Source of the DNA: JBDKFK01 sp039798745
Lineage (GTDB): Bacteria; Patescibacteriota; Microgenomatia; UBA1406; GWC2-37-13
Direction of reading: 5' to 3'
Length of the DNA: 64,000 nucleotides
Assembly (NCBI GenBank): GCA_039798745.1
Contig: JBDKFK010000002.1
Span: forward strand, 1-64,000
Within the stretch, counting starts at the first letter, position 1, and every line of letters starts with the position of its first letter. Below the pieces are notes generated by a model that did not search any database, had not been told where the DNA came from, and saw only the letters and a list, made by a program, of their open reading frames with translations. The position numbers were made by a program, and so were the translations under genes. Shown in pieces: positions 42,349 to 51,529 of the stretch.

Positions 42349-42475
42349 ATGTTCACCCCCTTTCTTAGTGCAACGAGTAATTGTGGTAAGCGTATATAAA
42401 ATGTATATATTTCATATGAAGACCAGATAAGAAGAACGTAACAATTAAGTAATAAAAACTGTTACAATTACGGCC

Positions 42476-42967
42476 ATGTTCACGTACAATGTCGGTTTGG
42501 TTATCGGTCGCTTTCAACCGTTCCATAATGGACACTTATTCGTTATTCAGGAAGCCCTCAAACACTGCGCGAAGGTGAATATAGGCGTAGGCAGTGCCAA
42601 TAAACATGATACAGATAACCCTTACACCTATGGGCAGCGCGAGATGATGCTTACCATTATGGCCTCGCATGAACAACTTAATACGCGGATCAAGAATATC
42701 TTTCCTATTCACGATGTGGGCGATGATACCGCATGGCTTCGTGATGTAACGTTGCTTACGCCGGAATCAGAGGTGGTGGTGAGCAATAATGAATGGGTAA
42801 ACGGCATCTTTGAGTCGGCCAGTATGCCGGTGATCAGACCACATTTTTTTGACAGAGAACATCTGGAAGGTATGCAGATTCGTAGCTTTATCAGATCAGA
42901 AGACCCCTCATGGCATGCCCGTGTCCCCTCTTACCTTATTTCTTATATTGAGGATATAAAAATATAG
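42476..42967 (+). CDS. nadM: Nicotinamide-nucleotide adenylyltransferase, archaeal type
   Basis: 163 residues. The nucleotidyltransferase motif is G-R-F-Q-P-F-H-N-G-H (about 10-19). G-S-A-N-K-H-D-T-D-N-P-Y-T and E-M-M-L follow, as in archaeal NadM. I-R-S-F-I-R is the second phosphate motif. It joins NMN and ATP to NAD+. TACAAT 7 bases before the ATG implies a leaderless mRNA. No other NAD-synthesis gene is nearby, consistent with salvage. Confidence 0.88.
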   Translation: MFTYNVGLVIGRFQPFHNGHLFVIQEALKHCAKVNIGVGSANKHDTDNPYTYGQREMMLTIMASHEQLNTRIKNIFPIHDVGDDTAWLRDVTLLTPESEVVVSNNEWVNGIFESASMPVIRPHFFDREHLEGMQIRSFIRSEDPSWHARVPSYLISYIEDIKI

Positions 42968-43291
42968 ATAATTCTTCATATGCTAAATACATATTGACTA
43001 CATAATAAGTATGGTGTAACATAAAGTTTAAATATCAAGAGTGATGAGGATTGAACGCAAGTTCAGCGAGATTTGGCTCGTTATGACTCATCCGACAACC
43101 GACCCCCCTTCCCGTCCGAATCGGACGGTACGGTAGGGGCAGGCACGGTGCCACCTCCAATCCCGAAGTTCATCGGGAACGATACGCCAGTGCCAACTGG
43201 AAATATATGATTACCACTATCCTATTTTTTCTTTCTCCGTTCACCCCTCCTAGTAGTACGTGTTCATTACATATAAATTCATCCTCTTTTT
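42968..43291. other. 324-bp gap with palindromic repeats
   Basis: It contains a CCGTCCGA-A-TCGGACGG palindrome (about 43112-43128), a TCCCGA-AGTTCA-TCGGGA hairpin (about 43163-43181) and two GGCAC...GTGCC-type pairs. No ORF, tRNA or convincing promoter except A/T-rich stretches just before 43292. Confidence 0.6.
43108..43132. repeat. CTTCCCGTCC-R-AATCGGACGGTACG repeat, copy 1
   Basis: Matches 63382-63406 with one base change. It is centred on a CCGTCCG...CGGACGG palindrome in a GC-rich block. Confidence 0.7.
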
Positions 43292-44152
43292 ATGTACGTT
43301 GAAAGTGATTGGCTACAGCGTGTGGTTGAAGAAAAGATAAATGGCTACAATTATATATCCCGTCTTGATCAGATGACTCCGGCCCGGGCACGCGAAAGTA
43401 TGGGGCAGGTATACGATCTGGTTGCCGACTATAATGAAAAACATCACGGCGCATTATATCAACGCGATGTGGAAGAGTTAACACGCATGTTTACCGAAGA
43501 TCGCGCGGTTATGCTTCTGGATGACACAGAAGTCGTATATTTTGGCGGCATTTCCCCAAAATTTTCGCCGGAAGAGTCTCAAATACTTGACCATCAGCTG
43601 GTCGAGTTTGTAAATGCCATAGCCCATCCCCGCCTACAAGGAAACGGAGTCGGAACTCTGGGCATCGCGTTGCGATTTGATAAAGCATTTCAAACATACG
43701 GTGATAACACAATAGCCTATCTTACTACCATAAACGGCCGCACAGCCCGGTCATTTGCGGCTTCTAATACCTACGCCGAAGACAGATGGAACGCTCAACC
43801 CGTGGATTTCAGTGATTATCCCTATTTTGCTGGTCTTACCTGTAGCTATAATGCTTTGGGTATGGATGATGAACATGACTGTAAAACAATCAGAAGAAAA
43901 ACCGCGGAGGCTAACATGGGTGATTTTGATCAGTTGCTCGCAACCTCTGGCCCACGGGTATTCGACATGCCGTGCACGCTTATTGTTTCTGATACCGCAA
44001 AAGCTCAGTCATTTCAAAATCATTGTCGACTTCTGCATGAACAGATGGGTGAAGTACCTGTGGTAAAAGAACCAGGCCAGAATCTAGATCCTGAAGATAT
44101 TTTGCAAGTTCACGATTTTTTTAGTAAAGTTAGGACCATTGCCCATGAATAA
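43292..44152 (+). CDS. GNAT-like acetyltransferase fold protein
   Basis: 286 residues. The middle has Y-F-G-G-I-S-P (about 83-89) followed by H-P-R-L-Q-G-N-G-V-G-T-L-G-I-A-L (about 113-128), which fits the R/Q-x-x-G-x-G/A acetyl-CoA loop of GNAT enzymes. The rest is unlike known subfamilies and probably holds a substrate domain. It overlaps the start of the peptidase gene by 8 bases. Substrate unknown. Confidence 0.68.
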   Translation: MYVESDWLQRVVEEKINGYNYISRLDQMTPARARESMGQVYDLVADYNEKHHGALYQRDVEELTRMFTEDRAVMLLDDTEVVYFGGISPKFSPEESQILDHQLVEFVNAIAHPRLQGNGVGTLGIALRFDKAFQTYGDNTIAYLTTINGRTARSFAASNTYAEDRWNAQPVDFSDYPYFAGLTCSYNALGMDDEHDCKTIRRKTAEANMGDFDQLLATSGPRVFDMPCTLIVSDTAKAQSFQNHCRLLHEQMGEVPVVKEPGQNLDPEDILQVHDFFSKVRTIAHE

Positions 44153-45215
44153 CTTAGTCGAAACGTTCATAACATTGTGTTCCATTCCAAGCCCATCCGG
44201 AAATGAGATGGAGATAAGAGAGTATCTTGTGAAACATTTAAGACCATTAGTGGATGCGCTCTATGTTGACGAGGCAGGAAATATATACGCGAGTAAAAAC
44301 GGAGAGGGAGAACCTATTCTCTACTGCGCACATATGGATACAGTGGAACCGGCAGGAAGACAGAAACCTGTAATTAAAGACGGTGTTATTCATTCAGATG
44401 GGTCAGTTGTACTAGGTGCAGATGATAAGATTGCTGTCGCGGCCATACTCCAGATGCTGGAGGATCTTCAGAGCAATCCTGTAAAGCACCGTGCTCTGGA
44501 AATACTCATAACCGTACGCGAAGAAACAGATGCCGGAATAAGATCATTTCCCCGTGAGCGTATAAAGTCTACACAGTGTTTGGTTTCAGACATCTCTTTA
44601 CCTGTGGGAACAGTCTTGCGCAGTGCTCCTTATGTAGGTGGGTACTCAATTGATGTGCACGCGCCGGGGAGTCATGTTGCCCGATCTACAAAAGATACAG
44701 TACATCCATTGAAATTTTTGTCTGAGTTTGTTCAGAAACATCCATACGGGAGACTTGCGGAGGACACAATCGTAAACATCGCAAAGATCCGGATGGGAGA
44801 AAGTTACAATAGTATCCCTCAAAAACTCAGTTTCACCGGAGAGATACGAACCTTCAATGCAGACACATATAACTCATTTCTCAAACATATTCCCGAATCC
44901 GCTCGCGAAATTGATAAAGTAATTGGAACACAATCTCAGGTACAACTTTATCCGTACTGTACCGGATATACTCTTAAGCCTGCACATCTATCCCACATAA
45001 AGTCAGTTATGGAAAAACTAAAAATACCATATGAAGAAGCAACTACATTTTCTGTTGGTGACTTTAACATACTTAATGAATGGGGCATCGTCACAGTTAA
45101 TATCGGCAACGGAGATATCGAAGCGCATACTACACGGGAGAGAGTGAGTATAGAGTCGTTATTACATATACGAGATATCTTTTATGAATATGCTTTAAAT
45201 AAGCCGAAAAGTTGA
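44145..45215 (+). CDS. M20-family peptidase (PepT-like)
   Basis: 356 residues from the ATG at 44145; the frame also offers a TTG at 44139. Metal-site blocks: C-A-H-M-D-T-V (about 65-71), G-A-D-D-K (about 94-98), and R-E-E-T-D (about 125-129) with the general-base Glu. A dimerisation-type insert sits in the middle. A terminal His lies in EAHTTRERV. It probably trims di- or tripeptides in the cytosol. Coupled with the acetyltransferase-like gene. Confidence 0.87.
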   Translation: MNNLVETFITLCSIPSPSGNEMEIREYLVKHLRPLVDALYVDEAGNIYASKNGEGEPILYCAHMDTVEPAGRQKPVIKDGVIHSDGSVVLGADDKIAVAAILQMLEDLQSNPVKHRALEILITVREETDAGIRSFPRERIKSTQCLVSDISLPVGTVLRSAPYVGGYSIDVHAPGSHVARSTKDTVHPLKFLSEFVQKHPYGRLAEDTIVNIAKIRMGESYNSIPQKLSFTGEIRTFNADTYNSFLKHIPESAREIDKVIGTQSQVQLYPYCTGYTLKPAHLSHIKSVMEKLKIPYEEATTFSVGDFNILNEWGIVTVNIGNGDIEAHTTRERVSIESLLHIRDIFYEYALNKPKS

Positions 45216-45284
45216 AAAATGCATTCTCCTATAGTATATTTGTCTTCCGTCAATATCCACATAAGTAATACATGGAGGTGAAAG

Positions 45285-45671
45285 GTGGTTCTAAAGTTTA
45301 GCGCAACATTTGGTGTCATCCCTGGTTATGGGCATGGCAACATCGGTTCTGATGCACCGGCTGAAAAAATCGTGGCCGCGGTATGGCAACAGGTTGCGAC
45401 AGAGGTATTCGCGAGTGATGGTATCTACGTCTCAGCGATTGTCCATCCTTCGCTCACTGTGTATCGATCTGATAAAGGTTGCCCAGAAGGAGGCGAAGTA
45501 ACGGCGACCGTCACGGGTTGTCAGAATCTCGTTGTTCATCCAGAGGAGGAAGCATATCGCGCAGCAGTTATCAAGATAATAACTCGGTGCAAAGAACTGT
45601 TGCAACAAGCTACAGTCTACATCGAGATTACTCACGCTGATACGCTGTATCTAAGGGATCTGCCGGCATAG
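45285..45671 (+). CDS. Conserved-looking hypothetical protein with GTG start
   Basis: 128 residues. GGAGGTGA 4 bases before the GTG at 45285 fixes the start. A compact alpha/beta protein: K-F-S-A-T-F-G-V-I-P-G-Y-G-H-G-N-I-G near the N-terminus, two Cys (about 66, 79), and a HADTLYLRDLPA end. It belongs to the higher-GC, strong-Shine-Dalgarno gene class of this genome. No family recognised. Confidence 0.68.
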   Translation: MVLKFSATFGVIPGYGHGNIGSDAPAEKIVAAVWQQVATEVFASDGIYVSAIVHPSLTVYRSDKGCPEGGEVTATVTGCQNLVVHPEEEAYRAAVIKIITRCKELLQQATVYIEITHADTLYLRDLPA

Positions 45672-45723
45672 TAGCTAGACTTTTATTGCTTAAGGTATAG
45701 GCTACTGCAGAATCCATCGTTTG

Positions 45724-45753
45724 TCTGGCAAGTAACTTATAAGTTACTTGCCA
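45724..45753. repeat. Perfect 30-base palindrome between genes
   Basis: CTGGCAAGTAACTTA is followed at once by its exact complement in reverse. No T-tract follows on the plus strand. It ends 21 bases before the TATAAT (45775-45780) of the next gene, so it may be an operator over the -35 as well as a cruciform or terminator. Confidence 0.75.
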
Positions 45754-45795
45754 GGCATATATCTCTCACTCAACGTATAATAAAGACAAGTAAAT

Positions 45796-46464
45796 ATGAA
45801 CACTACTACCTACGTCGTGATACCTGTATATAACGAGGCCGGTGTAATTGAGGAAGTTATTCGTGATATAAAAAAGCAGGGATTACAGAATATTCTTGTT
45901 ATCGATGATGGTTCCACTGACAATAGTGCAGCTCTTGCGGCAGCTGCCGGTGCTACAGTGCTTCGTCATATGCTGAACCGGGGCAAAGGAGCCGCGGTTA
46001 CCACAGCCATTGAGGCGGCTATTCTTCTGAACGCAGATAGCATCATCACTATGGACGGTGACGGACAGCATAATGCACACGATATCCCCGCGCTTCTTGC
46101 TGCCATCAAGACTCACGATGTTGTTCTGGGTGTCCGCACATTTAACAGTCATGTTATGCCATTATCCCGTCGGATCGCCAACTTTTTGGGCAATGCGGCA
46201 ACCCGGCTTTTTTACGGTTTATGGGTAAACGATAGTCAGTGCGGTTTTAGGGCATACTCAAAGAAGGCATTCAGGAAAATGAAAACGGTAAACGATAGAT
46301 ATGAATACGACAGTGAGGTTATTCACGAGCTGGCGAAACACAAACTCACCTATACCGAAGTGCCAGTGGAAGTACGATATACGCCTTATTCACTTAACAA
46401 ACAATATAGACAATCGATTATGAACGGAGTTCGTATGATTGTTCGGTTATTAGTATCATCCTAA
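45796..46464 (+). CDS. Family 2 glycosyltransferase (DPM1/polyprenyl-phosphate type)
   Basis: 222 residues. Y-V-V-I-P-V-Y-N-E-A-G, V-I-D-D-G-S-T-D, and the metal site T-M-D-G-D-G-Q-H (about 95-102). D-S-Q-C-G-F-R-A-Y-S and R-Y-E-Y-D-S-E complete the family pattern. It probably loads a sugar onto a polyprenyl phosphate. TATAAT lies 15 bases before the ATG. It heads an operon with a DUF2304 partner, a second GT2 and a methyltransferase. Confidence 0.9.
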   Translation: MNTTTYVVIPVYNEAGVIEEVIRDIKKQGLQNILVIDDGSTDNSAALAAAAGATVLRHMLNRGKGAAVTTAIEAAILLNADSIITMDGDGQHNAHDIPALLAAIKTHDVVLGVRTFNSHVMPLSRRIANFLGNAATRLFYGLWVNDSQCGFRAYSKKAFRKMKTVNDRYEYDSEVIHELAKHKLTYTEVPVEVRYTPYSLNKQYRQSIMNGVRMIVRLLVSS

Positions 46465-46470
46465 ATACGT

Positions 46471-46818
46471 ATGAAATTTTATCAATACATTATCGCCGGA
46501 ATTTCACTCTGGTTTATTGCCACTCGGCTCCTGCGGTTTCTCCGGCGGGAACAATCTCAGTCGCTCTTCAAGTTCATGACATTTCTTGTAATCTGGTCGA
46601 CTATTTTTCTTATCGCGGTATTTCCGCGCGTAGCTTCATATCTTGCCGCATTGGCAGGGTTGAACGGAGACGGCGGGATGATAATACTTTTGGGATTTAT
46701 AATCGTATTTCTTATCATCTTTAAACTACTCAGTGTAATCGAGCATATGGAGCGCAATATAACGCAGATAGTAAGACGCGACGCATTGCGGGATCTTAAA
46801 TATAAACAACGCACGTAA
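46471..46818 (+). CDS. DUF2304-like membrane protein
   Basis: 115 residues with three membrane helices (about 5-22, 36-60, 68-90) and a charged C-terminal helix (EHMERNITQIVRRDALRDLK). Small proteins of this type commonly sit directly after polyprenyl-phosphate glycosyltransferases, as here (6-base gap). They are thought to assist lipid-linked sugar transfer. Its last base overlaps the next ATG. Confidence 0.82.
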   Translation: MKFYQYIIAGISLWFIATRLLRFLRREQSQSLFKFMTFLVIWSTIFLIAVFPRVASYLAALAGLNGDGGMIILLGFIIVFLIIFKLLSVIEHMERNITQIVRRDALRDLKYKQRT

Positions 46819-47846
46819 TGAAAAAACGCATCTACGCCATTATTATTCTTGGATACAACAGCAAACCGTTTCTCAAAGAATGTATTGAGTCTGCCCGTAG
46901 TCAGACAACGCCGGCAGATATATTTTTTATAGACAACGCTTCCCACGACCACTCCGCGGAATATGTACGGAAAAACTTTCCTTATGTAACCGTAACTGTT
47001 CACGGTTCAAATCTGGGCTATGCAACTGCATACAATACTGCGATTGAAGAATGTTTTTCGCGGGGATATGAAGGATGTTTTCTCATCAATCCCGATGTGG
47101 TTATTCAACCTGATTGTCTCTATCATATAACACAAACATATAATGCTCATACAAAATGCGGTCTTATCCAACCCTCTATTCTCCTTAAGAATACAGAGAA
47201 GATTAATACCATAGGTAACTCAATTCAGTTCCTCGGCTTTGGATATTGCCGGGATATAGACAAGACATTTAAGCCGGCGTCAGTCGATGAGGCTATTATA
47301 TCCGCAAGCGGCGCGGCACTCTTTGTCCCACGATCATTTTTTCAGGACGTCGGCGGTTTTCAGGAACTTTTTTTTATGTATGGCGAAGACCAGGATCTCT
47401 CATGGCGCGGACTTATGAAGGGCTATGTCCACTATCTTTCCGCCCAGGCACTGGCATATCATGATTATGAGTTCTCCCGCAATACACAGAAATGGTATCA
47501 TAGCGAGAAAAACCGTCTCATGATGGTATTACAAAATTATTCGCTTAAGACAATTATTCTTATTGCCCCGCTATTTTTAGTGCATGAACTGCTCATGCTC
47601 TTTTTTCACATATACAACCACACCTTTGTTCAGAAAATGAGAGCGTACTTGTTTGTTATCATGAATTTACGGCGAGTTATGAAGATACGAAGCAAAGTGC
47701 AGAACGAAAGATCTATACAGGACGCCGACATAGTTCCCCAGTTTGACGGAGCTCTGGATTCACCGTTGTTTCGTATGGCGATACTTAAATACCTTATTAA
47801 TCCTGTTTATAAACTCTGGCATGCGTTACTCTGTAAAGTACTCTAA
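46818..47846 (+). CDS. Family 2 glycosyltransferase (rhamnosyltransferase-like)
   Basis: 342 residues. I-I-I-L-G-Y-N-S-K-P, I-D-N-A-S-H-D-H-S, V-H-G-S-N-L-G-Y-A and L-I-N-P-D-V (the D-x-D equivalent) are the typical GT2 wbbL-like set. E-D-Q-D-L-S-W-R holds the catalytic acidic pair. The C-terminal 100 residues include a membrane-associated stretch. It probably extends a surface glycan. Confidence 0.9.
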   Translation: MKKRIYAIIILGYNSKPFLKECIESARSQTTPADIFFIDNASHDHSAEYVRKNFPYVTVTVHGSNLGYATAYNTAIEECFSRGYEGCFLINPDVVIQPDCLYHITQTYNAHTKCGLIQPSILLKNTEKINTIGNSIQFLGFGYCRDIDKTFKPASVDEAIISASGAALFVPRSFFQDVGGFQELFFMYGEDQDLSWRGLMKGYVHYLSAQALAYHDYEFSRNTQKWYHSEKNRLMMVLQNYSLKTIILIAPLFLVHELLMLFFHIYNHTFVQKMRAYLFVIMNLRRVMKIRSKVQNERSIQDADIVPQFDGALDSPLFRMAILKYLINPVYKLWHALLCKVL

Positions 47847-47852
47847 AACTAT

Positions 47853-48566
47853 ATGAAGACCAAACTATTTACTCCGGTAGAGCGAATCGACGGCATTGCC
47901 GAAAAACGCAACATGGCTGAAAAGCATATGCATCTCTATCGCTACCAGCACGCTGCAGGCATTCTTAAACATATGTGGGGATCATCTACGAAGAAACGCA
48001 TACTAGACATCGCCTGCGGTCTGGGATATGGTAGCCGGGAGTTACACACTTCAACGGGCGCCGAAGTTACCGGCGTCGATATTAGTGAGGAAACTATACA
48101 GTACGCCAAGCGTCACTATCGTTCAGGCCGAGATATTTCATTTAAACAAGGAAATCTTACCACTATCCCCTCCCCTGACGCAGCTTATGACGCGGTTGTA
48201 TGTTACGAAACTATTGAGCATATTTCGCATGCCGAAGGACTCGTTGCTATAGATGAGTTATCCCGTGTACTTAAGCCGGGGGGAACTCTTTTTATAAGTA
48301 CACCCAACAGAATCTATACCTATATGCTTCAGCTTATGGGAATGAAAAATCCTTTTCATATATATGAGTATATGCCGCGCGAGTTGCGCAATGAACTATC
48401 CCACAAAGGATTTTCGCCGGTCGCAACTTATGGTCAAAGTCTATGCTTTCCGATCACGTATTATGTAGCACGACATGGCTGGCTGCCATCGAAATATTTT
48501 TACCCTTCGAGGTATCTTCCGGCAGAGCTCTCAATGATTGCTATTCTGCAGTTTATTAAAAGATAA
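47853..48566 (+). CDS. SAM-dependent methyltransferase (class I)
   Basis: 237 residues. Motif I is I-L-D-I-A-C-G-L-G-Y-G (about 50-60), then G-V-D-I-S (about 74-78), A-V-V-C-Y-E-T-I-E-H-I and L-K-P-G-G-T-L-F-I-S. This is the common class I methyltransferase core. Context suggests methylation of a glycan or lipid intermediate. It is convergent with the DUF2142 gene, with no gap between the stops. Confidence 0.88.
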   Translation: MKTKLFTPVERIDGIAEKRNMAEKHMHLYRYQHAAGILKHMWGSSTKKRILDIACGLGYGSRELHTSTGAEVTGVDISEETIQYAKRHYRSGRDISFKQGNLTTIPSPDAAYDAVVCYETIEHISHAEGLVAIDELSRVLKPGGTLFISTPNRIYTYMLQLMGMKNPFHIYEYMPRELRNELSHKGFSPVATYGQSLCFPITYYVARHGWLPSKYFYPSRYLPAELSMIAILQFIKR

Positions 48567-49958
48567 TTAGAAATAATATCGATACAGCACACTGTACATG
48601 CAGGTTACTGCAACCGCTATAATTATCCCACCACTCACCCATCCCGGCATATCAAACTTCAGCTTCAGTGAATCTGCCCATCGTTGCCGGCACTGAATCG
48701 CAAACAGATATATAAAAGGTATGAACACCAAAAAGTACCGGCCTTGTATACCATCGGTTATCGCCGCTCCGACAGGATTCCACAGGAGATAAAAAATAGT
48801 AACAATATATATGTACGAAGCAATCAGTATAAGACCGAGGGCGATAAGTTTCTTCCGTGATACAAGAGACTCTTTTGGTATATATGAACGCAGAACTATA
48901 TAGATAAAACTAATCACGTAGATAAAATATATAATATGCGGAAATCCATATTCGAGCCATCCGAGAATTCCAATAAGACTCTGAAGGTAGAAAATGCCAA
49001 AGTGGAATGTGCTTTTTATCAGCATCAGCACATAATGGGCAGGGTTCGTGAGTATATACATAATCTGCGAAACAGGGTTTACCCCTTTGCCCAACGTAGC
49101 ACCTGCAGCTATTGCTTGCAGCTCGATCAGCTTGAATACTCCAAACACAACTATCAGAGTTGCAAAAAATATCACCGTAGTCGCGACGTATTTTTTCATG
49201 CCGGAGGCTATGCGATATCTTGGAATAAGAAAATACAGCGGTAATAGCAGTTCATATCCGCCTGTTTTACTGAGCAGTAACCCCACATATATAATCCACA
49301 TTATGGCAAGATTCTGGTTCTGTTTAAAAGATATTAGTACAGAGAACAACGAAGCCGCAAGCAACATATGCACCGGATCATAGCTATATGAGGAGAGCTG
49401 GTGCAGAAACATAGGAAGTGAAAAAAGAAAAAGAATACCGTACCTAAACGGCTCTGGTGTGCGTTTATATATCCAGCGCATCCATAGTAAGGCAATCAAA
49501 AGCATTGAGAACCGACCCATGAAGAAAACAAGATACGCATTAAGATGGAGTAACCTTCCGATTGAAATTCCTAATATATGTGGCATATACGGCACCACAG
49601 GGAAACCGCAGTATATCGCTGGCACTATATACGACTGTGTATGTAGATCACTCTTGGTCGCGAAAAAAGATTTGTTATACAATGCCAGATCAAACTTCCG
49701 TTCAGCATGATTTGCAAGTTTAAGTGCTTTTACTTCTTTCATCATCGTTACTATCCCCTGCTCCAGAGGAATACTATTCGTCGATGTTCCGGTACAGAAT
49801 ATATGTCCGCCCGCGATAGACAATGTTCTTATAAGATGTGCTTCTTCATCGGGTTTCTGAAGAGGAGGTACCGCGAATGTAAAGAAGAGTCCCGCGGTCG
49901 CAATTAAACAAATAAAAAGAGTGGTAACAGCGCTACGTGTGTTGAGAGAGCGGGCCAT
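48567..49958 (-). CDS. DUF2142-type polytopic membrane protein
   Basis: 463 residues from the ATG at 49958; upstream in-frame starts are possible. About 12 membrane helices and the family signature F-A-V-P-P-L-Q-K-P-D-E-E-A-H-L near the N-terminus (about 27-41). DUF2142 proteins resemble GT-C glycosyltransferases that use polyprenyl-linked sugars, with the D-E pair in the first outer loop as the likely catalytic site. It probably works with the GT2/DUF2304 genes opposite. It is divergent from pyk. Confidence 0.83.
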   Translation of the reverse strand: MARSLNTRSAVTTLFICLIATAGLFFTFAVPPLQKPDEEAHLIRTLSIAGGHIFCTGTSTNSIPLEQGIVTMMKEVKALKLANHAERKFDLALYNKSFFATKSDLHTQSYIVPAIYCGFPVVPYMPHILGISIGRLLHLNAYLVFFMGRFSMLLIALLWMRWIYKRTPEPFRYGILFLFSLPMFLHQLSSYSYDPVHMLLAASLFSVLISFKQNQNLAIMWIIYVGLLLSKTGGYELLLPLYFLIPRYRIASGMKKYVATTVIFFATLIVVFGVFKLIELQAIAAGATLGKGVNPVSQIMYILTNPAHYVLMLIKSTFHFGIFYLQSLIGILGWLEYGFPHIIYFIYVISFIYIVLRSYIPKESLVSRKKLIALGLILIASYIYIVTIFYLLWNPVGAAITDGIQGRYFLVFIPFIYLFAIQCRQRWADSLKLKFDMPGWVSGGIIIAVAVTCMYSVLYRYYF

Positions 49959-50002
49959 GTATATGCAATTATAAACCATAAAATTATGTATAATACAGAA
50001 AT

Positions 50003-51436
50003 ATGAATAAACTAACAAAAATAGTAGCTACTATCGGTCCTTCCAGCGATAGTGAAGAAATGATTGAAAAACTTATACTGCAGGGTGTTAACGTTTTTCG
50101 CTTTAATTTTAAGCATAATACGATGGATTGGCACAGCGAACGCATTCAGCGTGTGAATTCGGTAGCTCACCGTATTGGCATCTCAGTCGGTTCACTTATA
50201 GATCTGCAAGGACCTGAGATACGTATCAATATGCCAACCGATAAAATGGATATAGTAAAAGGTGATCTTCTCGTATTTGGTCCGGAAGCACTAGATAATA
50301 AAGAAAAAGGTTTTTCAATCTCTCACCCGGAAATAATCGAACACCTGGAAGAAGGTCAGAAAATACTCGCCGATGACGGAGCCTTTTCATTTTTCTTTGA
50401 AAGAAAAGACAATAAAACATACCTTCGTGTAGATAATGGCGGTTCGTTAGGTAACCGTAAATCAATGAACATACCCGGCGCTCAGTTTCCGTTCCCGGTA
50501 CTTGTAGACCGTGATTTTGAAGCGTTAAAGGTAGCCGCGCTTAATGAGGTAGATTATGTGGCACTTTCGTTTGTACGTTCTGCAGAAGACCTCAAGATAA
50601 CCCGGTCCGAAATGGAGAAATACAAAGTCAATGCCAAACTTGTCGCAAAAATAGAGACACAGAAAGCCATCGATGATCTGGATAATGTAATTGAGAACGC
50701 AGACGCTCTTATGGTAGCCCGTGGAGATCTTGGCGTTGAGATGCCTATGGAACAGGTGCCTTTTTATCAGAAGCTTATGATAAAAAAATGTATGGAAAAA
50801 GGAATACCTGTGATTACTGCCACACAGATGCTTCAGTCCATGATCACAGCTCCCTATCCTACGAGAGCTGAAGTGTCGGATATAGCAAACGCGGCATACG
50901 ATCTTACCGATGCGGTAATGCTTTCCGGTGAGACCGCAAACGGTAAATATCCGCTTGAGGCGGTTACTGCCATGAACAAGACTATCGAATTTAATGAGCG
51001 TCAGCTTATAACAGATACACGCAGAAGATTTAGTTATGTAACCAAATCACAGACAGAGATAATCTGCGACGCCGCTTACAATATGTACCTTAAGTATGCG
51101 TCAACAGAAGATATACAGGCATTTGTCGTGTTTACCCAGACGGGCACCACAACACATATGCTCTCTCGTTACCGACCACAGATACCGGTATTTGCCATAA
51201 CACCAAACGTAGATCTCGCCGAAAGTTTGACCGTCAATTTTGGAGTTTACGCGTTCCCGGCAAATCAGCTGGAAGTACATAATACCGAAGTAAATGTAAA
51301 AGAAATATCAAAGACGTTGAGTTTCCTAGTACAGCATAACTACCTTTCAAAAGGCAAGTCTGTGATAGTACTTCACGGAGAAGTATGGGGAATTGCCGGA
51401 GGTACGTCAACGATTAAGATACTACCGGTAAAGTAA
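50003..51436 (+). CDS. pyk: Pyruvate kinase
   Basis: 477 residues. It converts phosphoenolpyruvate and ADP to pyruvate and ATP. Motifs: T-K-I-V-A-T-I-G-P-S-S at the start, L-Q-G-P-E-I-R, V-A-K-I-E-T near 216, M-V-A-R-G-D-L-G-V-E (about 235-244), and I-T-A-T-Q-M-L-Q-S-M (about 272-281). The C-terminal regulatory domain is present. The usual N-F-S-H in motif 1 is N-F-K-H. TATAAT (49989-49994) lies 8 bases before the ATG. Confidence 0.94.
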   Translation: MNKLTKIVATIGPSSDSEEMIEKLILQGVNVFRFNFKHNTMDWHSERIQRVNSVAHRIGISVGSLIDLQGPEIRINMPTDKMDIVKGDLLVFGPEALDNKEKGFSISHPEIIEHLEEGQKILADDGAFSFFFERKDNKTYLRVDNGGSLGNRKSMNIPGAQFPFPVLVDRDFEALKVAALNEVDYVALSFVRSAEDLKITRSEMEKYKVNAKLVAKIETQKAIDDLDNVIENADALMVARGDLGVEMPMEQVPFYQKLMIKKCMEKGIPVITATQMLQSMITAPYPTRAEVSDIANAAYDLTDAVMLSGETANGKYPLEAVTAMNKTIEFNERQLITDTRRRFSYVTKSQTEIICDAAYNMYLKYASTEDIQAFVVFTQTGTTTHMLSRYRPQIPVFAITPNVDLAESLTVNFGVYAFPANQLEVHNTEVNVKEISKTLSFLVQHNYLSKGKSVIVLHGEVWGIAGGTSTIKILPVK

Positions 51437-51497
51437 TCAAAGTGGTTGTTCTGTCGCTGTAATATGGTTCTTACTGTATAATAGTAGGATCACATGC

Positions 51498-51517
51498 GAA
51501 CTACTTTGAAGTAGTTC
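51498..51517 (+). promoter_or_regulatory. Hairpin in the lepA leader
   Basis: GAACTACT-TTGA-AGTAGTTC, an 8-bp perfect stem, lies between a TATAAT at about 51478-51483 and the lepA ATG at 51530. Confidence 0.6.
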
Positions 51518-51529
51518 TTCATACTATCT